Below, piece by piece: positions 53,892 through 63,772 of a stretch of DNA of 64,000 nucleotides; the first letter of the stretch is position 1; every line of letters starts with the position of its first letter. Origin of the DNA: Parapedobacter pyrenivorans (GTDB lineage Bacteria > Bacteroidota > Bacteroidia > Sphingobacteriales > Sphingobacteriaceae); NCBI RefSeq assembly GCF_014636865.1, contig NZ_BMER01000004.1, positions 434,001 to 498,000 on the forward strand, given 5' to 3'. A program made the translations under genes and the position numbers. The notes beneath the pieces are model-generated. The model was not told the origin of the DNA. It was given only the letters and a program-made list of their open reading frames with translations, and searched no databases.

Positions 53892-54653
53892 CTAAAGGCC
53901 TGATGGAGCCTGCATTTTTTGCGTAAGCGTGCAGTCCAATTCCTTCATCAACTTCAAATATAGCGCTACTGCTTGCTTCTTTTTATCATCATATTGGTAA
54001 TCAATCTGCTCCATCAAATACAGTCGATAATCGAAATCGAGTCGAAAAGGCAACTGCTCGATAACCAACGTGCGGTGTGCCAAGCCATAAGCCAAGGCAT
54101 CATTAAATGACTGGACAAACGACATGGGTAGCGGTTTGTTGGCCACCCAAACGGCAAATGCAAATGGCAATCCGGTAAACTGCTGCCAGTGTGCGGCTAA
54201 GTCATACCTATAAGGGTGTAATCCGTGTTTTCCGAAAGTACGATCTCCAATCTCTACATACGCGTCGGCCACGCCCTCAGTGATTACCGTCACCTCCCGC
54301 TTCCAGTAATATCGTAATAGAATTTGTGCCAATCCATTTGACGTTCTTGACTGGCTATCCAATCGTAGTGTATGGATTTCATCAATCGGCTTCTCACTGA
54401 AAATAAAAACCGAATTAACAGCTCCTGTTGCACCTATACAGTAATCCGAAATAATCTCAGCTTCAGGCAAATCGAGCAACGTCGCAACGGGAACGATACC
54501 CAAGTCTACCTCGTTATGAATTAGCTTATGTGCACACATACTCGGCACATCCAAACTAAGTACCAACTGCGCTATGATACCCGAATGTTGTAACCCGTAG
54601 ATAAAAGGCGTTGTATTCGTATAGGATACCGCAGATACCTTCACTTTTTCCAT
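53892..54653 (-). CDS. mqnA: Chorismate dehydratase
   Basis: 253 residues. The start VSAVSYTNTTPFIYGL, the segment ELVDLGIVP-type (here NEVDLGIVPVATLL) and the SRTSNGLAQILL block match MqnA. It converts chorismate to 3-enolpyruvylbenzoate, the first step of the futalosine pathway to menaquinone. mqnE is in the same operon two genes upstream. The start is 5 bp after the phosphatase stop. Confidence 0.9.
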   Translation of the reverse strand: MEKVKVSAVSYTNTTPFIYGLQHSGIIAQLVLSLDVPSMCAHKLIHNEVDLGIVPVATLLDLPEAEIISDYCIGATGAVNSVFIFSEKPIDEIHTLRLDSQSRTSNGLAQILLRYYWKREVTVITEGVADAYVEIGDRTFGKHGLHPYRYDLAAHWQQFTGLPFAFAVWVANKPLPMSFVQSFNDALAYGLAHRTLVIEQLPFRLDFDYRLYLMEQIDYQYDDKKKQAVALYLKLMKELDCTLTQKMQAPSGL

Positions 54654-54658
54654 AAGTA

Positions 54659-55285
54659 TTATTCTGTAAACAGCCCTGCTAAATGCTGGATATTATAAGC
54701 ATCTTCGATGGAAAACCCCTCACCGTTGTAGCGCACTTTGTAAAGTGCCGTATTTGTATGTGGAAAATCATCCATCAAAGCGATTTCACGGTTGGTTAAC
54801 AGGCAAAGAAATACACGCATGGCACGCCCGTGCATGCAAACCAGTACGTTTCGCTCGTCAGGAAAGGAAAGGATATGCTGGAGTGCCTTTCGTTGTCTGG
54901 CGACCAATTGATTAGGCGTTTCGCCACCCGCCACACTAACATCCAACTCACCGTTGCGCCATCGTGCAATCAAGTCAGCAAAGCCCTCCATAATGGCTTC
55001 GGTCTGTTCCTTACCTTCATAGATTCCCCAACCTATTTCGTCGAGCCCTTCCAATTGCTCCGTGGGTATGCCCTCTTTTAGAAACGCAGCCACGGTTTGG
55101 TGAGTACGCAACAAGGTGGATGTATAAATTTTATCGAAACGCATATCCTTATAATAGGCATAGAACGCCTCGGCCTGTCTTTCCCCGATTTCATTCAAGG
55201 GGGCATCAACCCCCCGGCCTTGTACAATCCCTTTTAGATTGAAATCGGTTTGTCCATGTCGAATGATATATAATGTTTTTTCCAA
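54659..55285 (-). CDS. Histidine phosphatase family protein
   Basis: 208 residues. The catalytic RHG motif lies at the N-terminus (LYIIRHGQTDFNLKG). IYTSTLLRTHQTV and the second His in CMHGRAMRVFL complete the active site. The family includes phosphoglycerate mutases and small-molecule phosphatases. It sits between mqnE and mqnA (10 and 5 bp gaps), an arrangement that suggests a metabolic link, but the known futalosine route has no such step. The substrate is unknown. Confidence 0.87.
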   Translation of the reverse strand: MEKTLYIIRHGQTDFNLKGIVQGRGVDAPLNEIGERQAEAFYAYYKDMRFDKIYTSTLLRTHQTVAAFLKEGIPTEQLEGLDEIGWGIYEGKEQTEAIMEGFADLIARWRNGELDVSVAGGETPNQLVARQRKALQHILSFPDERNVLVCMHGRAMRVFLCLLTNREIALMDDFPHTNTALYKVRYNGEGFSIEDAYNIQHLAGLFTE

Positions 55286-55295
55286 AAATATATTG

Positions 55296-56504
55296 CTATT
55301 TGCTGTTCAATACGGGTAATTGATAATACCTGGACTGCTTATCGGCGGAATCTTCCGCAAAAATCACGTCCTTATAGTCGGTAACGATATTATAAAGGGT
55401 ATCCCTTTCGACCGGGTGCCTACCTGCCTGTTGGATTAATTCCACCAGTTCGCGCGTAGTCATCGCCGGATGTTGCTCTTCTGCACCCGCCATGGAGTAA
55501 ATCTTTGTCGTATCATCCAGTGTTCCGTCAATGTCGTCTACCCCGAAACCCAACGCCAATTGCGCAGTTTCCCTACTGATCATTGCCCAATAGGCCTTAA
55601 TATGAGGGAAATTATCCAGATAGATACGACTGATCGCATAATTACGCAAGTCTTCCACCACCGACACTTCTGGAACGTGAGACATTTGGTTGTCTTTGTT
55701 TCGGAATTTAAGCGGTATAAAGGTCTGGAAACCACCTGTCTTATCCTGCAGTTGCCGAAGTTTTTCCATATGGTCCACGCGATGCCAATAGTGTTCAATA
55801 TGACCATAAAGCATGGTTGCGTTGGAATGCATGCCTAGTCTATGCCACACTTCGTGTATTTGCAGCCATTGCTCGGCATTACATTTATCTTTTGCTATTT
55901 GTTCCCTGATCTCGGGATGGAAAATCTCTGCCCCACCACCTGGCATCGAGTCTAGGCCGGCACCTTTCATCATAGCCATACCGGACGCGTAATCTACCTT
56001 GGCCTTCTTGAAGATGTAGTGGTATTCTACCGGTGTAAGTGCCTTTATATGGAGATCTGGTCGGTGCTTTTTAATGGCAGCAAACAGGTCCATATAAAAT
56101 GATAGGTTGTACTGCGGCAGCACCCCGCCCACAATATGAACCTCGGTTACCGGCTCGCTGTCATAGGACTTCACTACGCCTATCATTTCATCCATCGTAG
56201 CTTCCCATCCGTCTTCGCGTTCTTTGATTAAACGTGAGTATGAGCAGAATTTACAATCGTATACACAAAGATTAGTAGGCTCGATATGGAAATTACGATT
56301 GAAATAAGTGACATCGCCATGCTTCCTTTCCCTTATGAAATTGGCCAACACGCCCAAGTACCCTAACTCGCCACGCTCGTACAACAATACCCCGTCCTCC
56401 TCGCTGATCCGCTCGCCATTGCCTACTTTCGTCGCAATGGACTTCAGTTCTTGATCGAGGCTTTTATTTTCAAGAAGAAACGTGAGCTTTTTTTCGGCAT
56501 CCAT
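55296..56504 (-). CDS. mqnE: Aminofutalosine synthase (radical SAM)
   Basis: 402 residues. CX3CX2C at Cys80, Cys84 and Cys87 (CVYDCKFC) binds the 4Fe-4S cluster. HIEPTNLC, GGVLPQYNLSFY and SMPGGGAEIF match MqnE rather than MqnC. It joins SAM-derived adenosyl radical to 3-enolpyruvylbenzoate, giving aminofutalosine. It heads the operon with its own promoter upstream. The other futalosine genes (mqnB, C, D) are not in the window. Confidence 0.9.
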   Translation of the reverse strand: MDAEKKLTFLLENKSLDQELKSIATKVGNGERISEEDGVLLYERGELGYLGVLANFIRERKHGDVTYFNRNFHIEPTNLCVYDCKFCSYSRLIKEREDGWEATMDEMIGVVKSYDSEPVTEVHIVGGVLPQYNLSFYMDLFAAIKKHRPDLHIKALTPVEYHYIFKKAKVDYASGMAMMKGAGLDSMPGGGAEIFHPEIREQIAKDKCNAEQWLQIHEVWHRLGMHSNATMLYGHIEHYWHRVDHMEKLRQLQDKTGGFQTFIPLKFRNKDNQMSHVPEVSVVEDLRNYAISRIYLDNFPHIKAYWAMISRETAQLALGFGVDDIDGTLDDTTKIYSMAGAEEQHPAMTTRELVELIQQAGRHPVERDTLYNIVTDYKDVIFAEDSADKQSRYYQLPVLNSK

Positions 56505-56523
56505 ATCCTGAAATCTTTGACAG

Positions 56524-56554
56524 CAAACTTACCTAAATTGCCATTTATATACAA
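56524..56554 (-). promoter_or_regulatory. Promoter of the mqnE operon
   Basis: On the minus strand, TTG (56554-56552) and TAAGTTTG (56531-56524) are 20 bp apart. The ATG at 56504 is 19 bp downstream. The -7 box is an exact TAnnTTTG match. Confidence 0.55.
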
Positions 56555-56622
56555 GTCACAAAACCGCCATATCATGTACCTGCCGGACTATTTAGGCACT
56601 TTTATACCTATTGAGATCCAAT

Positions 56623-58443
56623 TCAGTCTCCAAACTGCTGCATCTCAATCAATTTCTTATACAGGCCATCATTCGCTAGTAATTGTTGATGCGTACCTTC
56701 CTCCACAATCTCCCCTCCCTCTAGCACGACAATTTTATCCGCGTTTTTGATGGTACTCAACCGATGGGCAATAACCAACGTTGTGCGATTCTGCATCAAC
56801 ATAGACAGGGCTTCCTGTACCAGCTTTTCAGACTCTGTGTCTAAAGCAGAGGTTGCTTCGTCGAGCAGTAACAGGGGGGGGTTCTTCAAGACGGCCCTGG
56901 CTATGCAAATCCGCTGACGCTGCCCCCCAGACAATCTGATTCCGCGGTCGCCAATGTAGGTTTCATAGCCCTGTTCCGTTTCGAGAATGAAATCATGTGC
57001 ATTGGCAATTTTGGCAGCGGCTACGACGTCATCCATCGTTGCGTTTTCCATTCCGAATGCAATGTTGTTATATATGCTATCATTAAATAAGATAGAGTCC
57101 TGATTCACGAAACCAATTAGACTACGTAAATCATTTACTTTAAGTATCTTTATATTGATACCATCAACCATTACTTCACCTTCTCCAACATCATTGAACC
57201 GAGGAATGAGATCCATCAAGGTCGATTTTCCACCACCCGAAGGACCTACCAATGCGACCGTCTGGCCTTTCGGGATATCAAGATTGACCCGCTTCAGCAC
57301 TTGTTTATCGCCATAGGAGAAGCCTACGTCAACCAACTGGACACCCGTTTCAAAGGTCTTAATCGGTCGTGCATCGGGCGCTTCTGGCAATTCGTTTCGT
57401 TGATCTATCAAATCCAGCACCCGCTCACCAGCGGCAATACCCGAATTGATATTACTAAATGCGTCCGTAAGCGCCTTTGCCGGACGCATCACCTGTGAAA
57501 AAATGGCAATATAGGTGATGAACGCTTCAGCAGGTAACTCACCAGAGCCACTCAAAACCAGTTTGCCACCGTAAAGCAACACGACAGCAACCATGCCCAC
57601 CCCCAATAATTCCGACACCGGCGACCCTAACTGCTGCCGACGCACCATCCGCCTACTTATTTTAGAAAACCGGATATTTTCTTTATGGAACCGGCTTTTG
57701 ATAAACGACGTCGCATTGAACGCCTTAATAATCTTAATGCCCGACAGCGCTTCGTCTAAGTAACTGATCATATTGCCGTAAACCTGTTGCGCCAAGGTCG
57801 CCTGCGCTTTGAGCCGCTTGACGATCCGCGAAATGATGAACGCAGAAACGGGAATGACCAGTATGGCAAACAACGTAAGCTTTGTAGAAAGAAGAAAGAG
57901 TACGATGACGTAAACCAATAGCGTGAGTGGCTCCTTAAAAACGACTTGCAACGTAGCCGTAACGGAAAACTGTACAACCTGTACATCAGAAGCAATCTTT
58001 GAAATGATATCTCCCTTACGTTGGTTATTGAAATAACCGACGTGCAAATCCATCACATTGTCGAAAACTGCCTTCCGTAAATTCAATAACGTATGGATAC
58101 GAAGGTTCTCCATTATTCGTTGCGATAAATACCGAAACAGGTTGCTAAGAAAAACCGAAGAAATAATAACAATACACACCCGTTGCAGTGCGCCATAAGG
58201 GCCGAAGACCACGCTGGCATGAGTGGCGTAATACTTAAAATGCGCAGCAATGTCGTACCAATTTTCGGGAGCCACAGCAACGACCGTTCCGCCCTCTTCT
58301 GCAAATAGCGTTTGGAGTAATGGTATGATCAGCGCTAGATTAAGTACCGCAAACACGACACTCAATAATGTGGTGACGGCATAGGGAACAGCAAATCTCC
58401 CAATGGGTTTAGCATATGATAGTAATCGAAAATATGTCTTCAT
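56623..58443 (-). CDS. MsbA-like ABC exporter
   Basis: 606 residues. Six membrane helices, then the ATPase domain with GPSGGGKSTL (Walker A), RLSGGQRQRICIARA (signature) and LLLLDEATSALD (Walker B). The layout fits homodimeric lipid flippases such as MsbA. It probably moves lipid A precursors or other amphiphiles. It is monocistronic and divergent from the aminotransferase gene. Confidence 0.88.
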   Translation of the reverse strand: MKTYFRLLSYAKPIGRFAVPYAVTTLLSVVFAVLNLALIIPLLQTLFAEEGGTVVAVAPENWYDIAAHFKYYATHASVVFGPYGALQRVCIVIISSVFLSNLFRYLSQRIMENLRIHTLLNLRKAVFDNVMDLHVGYFNNQRKGDIISKIASDVQVVQFSVTATLQVVFKEPLTLLVYVIVLFLLSTKLTLFAILVIPVSAFIISRIVKRLKAQATLAQQVYGNMISYLDEALSGIKIIKAFNATSFIKSRFHKENIRFSKISRRMVRRQQLGSPVSELLGVGMVAVVLLYGGKLVLSGSGELPAEAFITYIAIFSQVMRPAKALTDAFSNINSGIAAGERVLDLIDQRNELPEAPDARPIKTFETGVQLVDVGFSYGDKQVLKRVNLDIPKGQTVALVGPSGGGKSTLMDLIPRFNDVGEGEVMVDGINIKILKVNDLRSLIGFVNQDSILFNDSIYNNIAFGMENATMDDVVAAAKIANAHDFILETEQGYETYIGDRGIRLSGGQRQRICIARAVLKNPPLLLLDEATSALDTESEKLVQEALSMLMQNRTTLVIAHRLSTIKNADKIVVLEGGEIVEEGTHQQLLANDGLYKKLIEMQQFGD

Positions 58444-58461
58444 TAAAAACTAAACAAGCTG

Positions 58462-58469
58462 CAAAGCTA
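58462..58469 (-). promoter_or_regulatory. Candidate -7 box of the ABC exporter gene
   Basis: TAGCTTTG on the minus strand is an exact TAnnTTTG match, 18 bp before the ATG at 58443. A TTTC at the -33 distance matches the TTTG box only in part. Confidence 0.4.
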
Positions 58470-58551
58470 CCAAAAAAAGAAAGGCTAGCCGAAAAATACG
58501 AATCCAAATATTGGCCGGTTTTGTGTAATTTAGTCGCCTAAACGTAAAAAA

Positions 58552-59721
58552 ATGCAGATACAGGTTGCAAAAAGGCTAAAGCATACGGAAGAATACTATT
58601 TTTCGAAAAAGCTAAGCGAAATTGAGACGCTCAATCAGACTGGTGAAAAGGTCATCAATCTAGGCATTGGAAGCCCCGATTTACCTCCTCATCCAGCGGT
58701 TATCGAAACACTTCATGAATATGCATCGTTATCGTCTACCCACGCCTATCAAAACTATAGGGGGGTATTGCCATTGCGGTCGGCAATCGCCGATTGGTAT
58801 AGCACGTATTACCAGGTTTCTTTAGACCCGAATAAACATGTACTCCCACTGATAGGCTCCAAAGAGGGTATTGTTCACATTTGCATGACTTATCTCCAAG
58901 AGGGTGATGAGGCGCTTTTCCCGAATCCTGGATATCCGGCGTACGCTGCGGCGATCCGATTGAGCGGTGCAACCGGCGTTCCATACGACCTGGATGCATC
59001 CAATGGCTGGCTCCCCGATTTAGATGCCTTGGCCAAACGTGACCTCAGCAGGGTCAAACTTATGTGGCTGAATTATCCGCATATGCCTACGGGTGCAACT
59101 GCGACAACGACATTTTTTAAGGAGGCGGTAGCTTTTGCTAAGCAACATAACATTCTGCTTTGTCATGACAACCCGTACAGCTTTATATTAACTGATCGTC
59201 CGCAGAGCCTGCTATCCATTGAAGGTGCGATGGAGGTCGTGATTGAACTGAATTCGCTAAGTAAATCTTCCAATATGGCCGGTTGGCGAGTTGGTATGCT
59301 TCTTGGTGCTGAAAATCGTATCAATGAGGTTATACGATTTAAAAGCAATATGGACTCGGGGATGTTTCTGCCTGTGCAAATGGCTGCTGCCAAAGCCCTT
59401 TCTCTCGGTCGCGAATGGTATGATGAACTGAATGAAAGCTATCGAAACAGGCGGGAAAAGGTATTTCGATTGTTGGATACGTTGAGGTGCACATACGACA
59501 AACAACAGGTGGGCCTTTTTGTATGGGCAAAGATACCCGTCGATTATCCAAACGGCTATGCGTTAAGCGACGAGATACTCCAACAATCACGGGTATTCAT
59601 CACTCCCGGTGGAATTTTTGGAACCGGGGGCGACGCCTACATTCGGGTGAGTCTGTGTGCCACGGAAGCGGTATTGGATGAGGCCCGAGACCGTATTATA
59701 AATGCTAAGACAAATTTATAG
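58552..59721 (+). CDS. Class I/II aminotransferase, likely for aromatic amino acids
   Basis: 389 residues. N-terminal INLGIGSPDLPPHP, NYPHMPTGA, and the PLP lysine in SLSKSSNMAGWRVG show a class I/II aminotransferase. It precedes prephenate dehydrogenase by 33 bp in the same direction, as in Bacteroidota aromatic amino acid operons, so phenylpyruvate or hydroxyphenylpyruvate is the likely acceptor. Other keto acids cannot be excluded. Confidence 0.87.
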   Translation: MQIQVAKRLKHTEEYYFSKKLSEIETLNQTGEKVINLGIGSPDLPPHPAVIETLHEYASLSSTHAYQNYRGVLPLRSAIADWYSTYYQVSLDPNKHVLPLIGSKEGIVHICMTYLQEGDEALFPNPGYPAYAAAIRLSGATGVPYDLDASNGWLPDLDALAKRDLSRVKLMWLNYPHMPTGATATTTFFKEAVAFAKQHNILLCHDNPYSFILTDRPQSLLSIEGAMEVVIELNSLSKSSNMAGWRVGMLLGAENRINEVIRFKSNMDSGMFLPVQMAAAKALSLGREWYDELNESYRNRREKVFRLLDTLRCTYDKQQVGLFVWAKIPVDYPNGYALSDEILQQSRVFITPGGIFGTGGDAYIRVSLCATEAVLDEARDRIINAKTNL

Positions 59722-59754
59722 TTTTAGTTTATTGACAATTAATATACGCAAAAA

Positions 59755-60594
59755 ATGAACGTAGCTATTGTTGGTGTGGGTCTTATCGGTGGATCCATTG
59801 CCATCACATTGAAAGAAAAAAAAATTGCCGCAAAAATCGTAGGTGTCGATAAAAGCGAAATCAATTTAAAAAAGGCACTTCAGATGGGCTTGATTGATGA
59901 GGGAGCCACGTTAGCGGATGCCATTGGCAAATGTGAAATCATACTGCTTACCATCCCCGTTGATGCTATTATGAGCCTGTTGCCCTCCCTCCTCGACCAG
60001 GTAACGAGTCAGGTGATCGTTGACATGGGCTCTACCAAAGAACGTATCCTGCAGGCCATAGCCAACCACCCCAAGCGTGGACGGGTCGTAGCAGCACATC
60101 CCATGGCCGGTACGGAATACTCCGGCCCCGAAGCTGCCATCCCTAATCTATTTACCGGGAAAATGATGGTATATGTGGATGCGACGAACAGCGATGAGGA
60201 TGCCTTTGAGGCCGTAGATGCGATCACCGAACAGCTCGAAATGCACACCACATTCATGAATGCGCGTGAGCATGACGTGCATACCGCCTATGTGTCGCAC
60301 ATATCGCATATTACCTCGTTTGCGCTGGCGCTAACGGTATTGGAAAAAGAGAAGTCTCAGGGTCGGATATTCGAGCTAGCCGGATCGGGATTCGAATCCA
60401 CGGTTCGGCTAGCCAAAAGCTCGCCAGATATGTGGACACCTATTTTCAAACAAAATCGTGAAAATGTACTCGAAGTACTCCAAGAACACATTAAACAGTT
60501 GCAGCATGTCCACGATGTGCTTAGCAACGAGGACTACGAAACCTTCTATAAATTAATCAAGAAATCAAACAAAATCCGCAGAATCCTAAAGTAA
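59755..60594 (+). CDS. tyrA: Prephenate dehydrogenase
   Basis: 279 residues. The NAD-binding VGVGLIGGSIA opens the protein, followed by VDMGSTKERIL and AAHPMAGTEYSGPEAA, the substrate-side motif, and YVSHISHITSFALAL. It oxidises prephenate to 4-hydroxyphenylpyruvate on the way to tyrosine. The C-terminus is short, with no chorismate mutase domain. It converges on the OmpA gene, with a terminator in between. Confidence 0.9.
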   Translation: MNVAIVGVGLIGGSIAITLKEKKIAAKIVGVDKSEINLKKALQMGLIDEGATLADAIGKCEIILLTIPVDAIMSLLPSLLDQVTSQVIVDMGSTKERILQAIANHPKRGRVVAAHPMAGTEYSGPEAAIPNLFTGKMMVYVDATNSDEDAFEAVDAITEQLEMHTTFMNAREHDVHTAYVSHISHITSFALALTVLEKEKSQGRIFELAGSGFESTVRLAKSSPDMWTPIFKQNRENVLEVLQEHIKQLQHVHDVLSNEDYETFYKLIKKSNKIRRILK

Positions 60595-60609
60595 TGGCTT
60601 CTTGCTTTC

Positions 60610-60645
60610 AAAAACAAAGGGCAACCCAATGGGCTGCCCTTATTG
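60610..60645. terminator. Bidirectional terminator between tyrA and the OmpA-domain gene
   Basis: AAGGGCA (60617-60623) and TGCCCTT (60635-60641) form a 7-bp stem around an 11-nt loop. On the minus strand the stem is followed by TGTTTTTG, a good T-run; on the plus strand by ATTGATTTT. It lies 23 bp after the tyrA stop and 26 bp from the OmpA stop. Confidence 0.6.
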
Positions 60646-60666
60646 ATTTTCGGGTTGATTGAAATG

Positions 60667-62622
60667 CTAGTACTCCAGTACGGTTACCTCAGTCCGTCGG
60701 TTAGCTTGGTGCTCATCACGCGAACAAGGGACACCATCCGCGCAGCGGTTCACCAATTTGGACTCCCCGTAGCCCTTGGCTACCATTCGATCGCGTGCGA
60801 TCCCCCTACTCACCAAGTAATCCACCGCTGACTGTGCCCTGCGTTGAGAGAGTGCTTCGTTATAGGTATTGCTACCCCGGCTATCTGTATGGCTTGATAG
60901 TTCAATCTTCAATGTTGGATTGTCGCGCATCGTCCGCACCAGCTCGTCCAAAATCGCCGCCGCATCCGGCCGGATGTTATGCTTATCGAAATCGTAATAA
61001 ATATTTTCCAACTCGAAGGTCTGCCCTACTTGGAAAATGGGTTCCAATAGCAATGCCACTTCAAGTGTATCCGATTTCACGATGCCCCGCGTATTCACTT
61101 TCGCCGAGTCGGCATGGTAGCCTTCTTTTTGTGCCAATACAGTATAGTCACGGTCACGGTCAAGTATAAACTCAAACGTCCCGGCGTCACTGCTGCTCTT
61201 TTTCGCAATAATTTGCCGCTCACCATCATAAAGTGTCACGTCTGCGGCTGGTAGACGCTCACCCGTAGCTTTATCCGAAGTAGTACCCTTCAGGATAATG
61301 ATAATTCTTGGTTTCTCTAAAGAAAACGAATAGATATCGTCCCCGCCTTTCCCCCCACGCCTATCTGATGAAAGGAAGCCGCGCACCCCGTCCTCGTCTT
61401 CGTCATCAATCAAATACGCAAAATCATCAGACGCACTATTAACCGGATATTTTAAGTTTTCAGGACGACCCCATTGTCCTTTATGCCCTGTGGATTTAAA
61501 AACGTCTAATCCCCCCATCCCTGCAAAACCATCACTTGAATAATATAGTGTGCCATCCGGCGCAATGCTTGGAAATAACTCCTCACCAGCACTGTTAATA
61601 ACAGATCCAGCATTTACTGGGCTTCCCCACGTACCATCAGCCTGCCGCTCACTGTACCAAATATCGGTTCCTCCCTGCCCACCGGGCATATCGCTTGCAA
61701 AATAAAGGACATCTTCATTGGGCGACAACGCCGCATGGCCTGTCGAATATTCCTTCACGTTATTATAGGCAAAAGGCTCGGCTACCCAAGCACCGTCGAT
61801 CTTTTGATAGCGATAGAGTTCCAACGCGTTCGTGCGGTATTTATGTCCCGCTTCTCGTTGCATACCTCCGTCCTTGCCAACGTGGGTACGCGTGGCATAT
61901 AAGGTATTGCCGTCTTTTCCAGCAATGACTGGCCCCACGTGATATTTTACGTCGTTAAGCGTCGCTTCCGCAAAAGAAGGCGAGCCGAGCGTACCGGCGG
62001 CAGATAACGGTGCCGTGTACACCCGTAGAAAAGCATTGCCTGTCCATCCATAGGTATGCTTAAACATTTCATCGTCGGGCTCACCTGCATAATATACATT
62101 ATCGCCCCATGGAAAAGCCGCAAATTCGGAATTGGTTGTATTCACGGTGGCTTCATTGCGCAAACGGTGTAGCGTCGGCGATGCCATCCAGCGCAATGCG
62201 GAATCACAACCTGCCACATGTAGAGCTACCTTAGCCGTATTTCCCGTCTTCACTGCATAGGTTTCCAATTGCTGCTTGGCTTCCTTATATTTTCCGTTTA
62301 TTTTCAAGACTTCTCCATAACGAAGCAGATTTTCCGGTGAAGCGTCTTCGAGCTGTACGACCCGAGCATACCAGTTCTCTGCCGATTCATAGTCTTTCAT
62401 TTTCCAATAGCTCTCAGCCAGGCGCTCAAGGTCTTGCGAACGTGGATTTCGGGTATCAACAAGTTTGGCATACAGTTTCACTGCATTTGCATATTCGTAT
62501 CGCCTGTACAGCTCATCAGCGCGGTCGCGTAGGCCTGGCTGTTCTTGGGCAATGGAAACATTGAAGAATAACAGCAATGAGCCAATCAATATACTCGAAT
62601 ATTTATTTTTCATATCAATCAC
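60667..62622 (-). CDS. Outer-membrane TPR/PD40/OmpA-domain protein (T9SS-associated type)
   Basis: 651 residues. A signal peptide (LIGSLLLFFNVSIA) precedes TPR-like helices (about 30-150), a PD40-type beta-propeller (about 170-430, with repeats such as DVLYFASDMPGGQGGTDIWY and GTLYYSSDGFAGMGGLDVF), a carboxypeptidase-regulatory-like domain (about 440-540) and a C-terminal OmpA domain (YYDFDKHNIRPDA, LSQRRAQSAVDYL) that binds peptidoglycan. This is the PorE-like design found with type IX secretion components. PorP/SprF follows upstream in the same operon, 58 bp away. Confidence 0.87.
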   Translation of the reverse strand: MIDMKNKYSSILIGSLLLFFNVSIAQEQPGLRDRADELYRRYEYANAVKLYAKLVDTRNPRSQDLERLAESYWKMKDYESAENWYARVVQLEDASPENLLRYGEVLKINGKYKEAKQQLETYAVKTGNTAKVALHVAGCDSALRWMASPTLHRLRNEATVNTTNSEFAAFPWGDNVYYAGEPDDEMFKHTYGWTGNAFLRVYTAPLSAAGTLGSPSFAEATLNDVKYHVGPVIAGKDGNTLYATRTHVGKDGGMQREAGHKYRTNALELYRYQKIDGAWVAEPFAYNNVKEYSTGHAALSPNEDVLYFASDMPGGQGGTDIWYSERQADGTWGSPVNAGSVINSAGEELFPSIAPDGTLYYSSDGFAGMGGLDVFKSTGHKGQWGRPENLKYPVNSASDDFAYLIDDEDEDGVRGFLSSDRRGGKGGDDIYSFSLEKPRIIIILKGTTSDKATGERLPAADVTLYDGERQIIAKKSSSDAGTFEFILDRDRDYTVLAQKEGYHADSAKVNTRGIVKSDTLEVALLLEPIFQVGQTFELENIYYDFDKHNIRPDAAAILDELVRTMRDNPTLKIELSSHTDSRGSNTYNEALSQRRAQSAVDYLVSRGIARDRMVAKGYGESKLVNRCADGVPCSRDEHQANRRTEVTVLEY

Positions 62623-62680
62623 AATTAATGGGAGATGTTAATTATTGTCTGGTTTTATTACGGATACAATCACGATATAA

Positions 62681-63691
62681 CTAGAAAAATCTCGGACTCA
62701 ATATACGTTGCGCTTTGGGACCAAGGGTTACACCTAAAGTGACCTCATGAGATCCGTTTTGAACATTGGAAAGCCTACTGGTAATATAGTCATAGGAATA
62801 ACCTATGCGAAGCGAATTGGTCACATAGATCTGGGTAACAGCCGAGAATGAATTACGTCCGCTCAAGCTATTACCGCTTAACCGGTTGTATTCACGTTCG
62901 AATACCGTGACACCCGTGCGCCAACCCGCACCGAGCCAGAACCGCTGCCCGAAAATGAACATGGCATTGAGGTCCAGGCTCGTAGGCCCTTTGAAGTCTT
63001 CCTTGATAAGCAGACTGGGGCGAAAGTCCAACCCTTTACCCAGATTAAACAACGCTCCACCGATAAAGTATAGGTGGCGCTTGCGGCGGATGTTGTCCGT
63101 GGTTGTATTATCCCAACGGAAAATATTATTACTTTGGTCGCCCGAAAGCAAATCCATCACCGACACTCCAGCATACCATTTCGGGTTGTAATAATATATG
63201 CCGAAGCGGATGTCAGGTACCCAATTGCTTATCTTGCCCGCAGGTATAACCTGATCGCTGCCTTCAATAGGATCCAGCACCGCACCATCCAAGCTGTATT
63301 GCGTCGCACCAGCACCGATACCGAAACTCAATCGTTGGGTATCTTCTTCGTTCAGTCGAAGACGGAAAGCGTAATTGGCGTATGCCGACGTCGCTGATTG
63401 CGGCCCCAATTTGTCTGCGATAACCTGCAACCCCAATCCGTGGCGTTTGTTTATTGGATCAGCAATGCCATCTATTGACAACGATCCCGTCCGAGGTGCT
63501 CCCGCTAGGCCTACCCACTGGCTTCGTAAACCCAACTGTCCGAACCATTCCTCCTTGTACCCGGTATAGGCGGGATTTACACTCATCGAATTGAAAATGT
63601 ACTGCGTGAACTGGATATTCTGTTGAGCACGGGTCTCCCCGATCACGCCCGTGCCGATAATCAATACCATTAATTTTATAATGCGCTTCAT
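62681..63691 (-). CDS. PorP/SprF family type IX secretion membrane protein
   Basis: 336 residues. The signal peptide ends before QQNIQFTQYIFNSMSVNPAYTGYKE, the family hallmark. The rest is a series of amphipathic strands of an outer-membrane barrel, ending in VTLGVTLGPKAQR. PorP/SprF-like proteins hold specific T9SS substrates or surface proteins at the outer membrane. The upstream gene encodes a protein with a type B sorting domain, its likely partner, and the OmpA-domain gene follows. Confidence 0.9.
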   Translation of the reverse strand: MKRIIKLMVLIIGTGVIGETRAQQNIQFTQYIFNSMSVNPAYTGYKEEWFGQLGLRSQWVGLAGAPRTGSLSIDGIADPINKRHGLGLQVIADKLGPQSATSAYANYAFRLRLNEEDTQRLSFGIGAGATQYSLDGAVLDPIEGSDQVIPAGKISNWVPDIRFGIYYYNPKWYAGVSVMDLLSGDQSNNIFRWDNTTTDNIRRKRHLYFIGGALFNLGKGLDFRPSLLIKEDFKGPTSLDLNAMFIFGQRFWLGAGWRTGVTVFEREYNRLSGNSLSGRNSFSAVTQIYVTNSLRIGYSYDYITSRLSNVQNGSHEVTLGVTLGPKAQRILSPRFF

Positions 63692-63772
63692 AGCTATAGT
63701 TTTTGGAGTTTATGCACAGCCTACGTGATGTATTCGGCTGGAATGCCTGTCCTTATTTTCGTCGATTAATAA

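Noticed and set aside
60390-60420. A GATTCGAATCC-like stretch resembling the T-arm of a tRNA
   Set aside because: It lies inside the tyrA reading frame and has no acceptor stem or anticodon arm around it.
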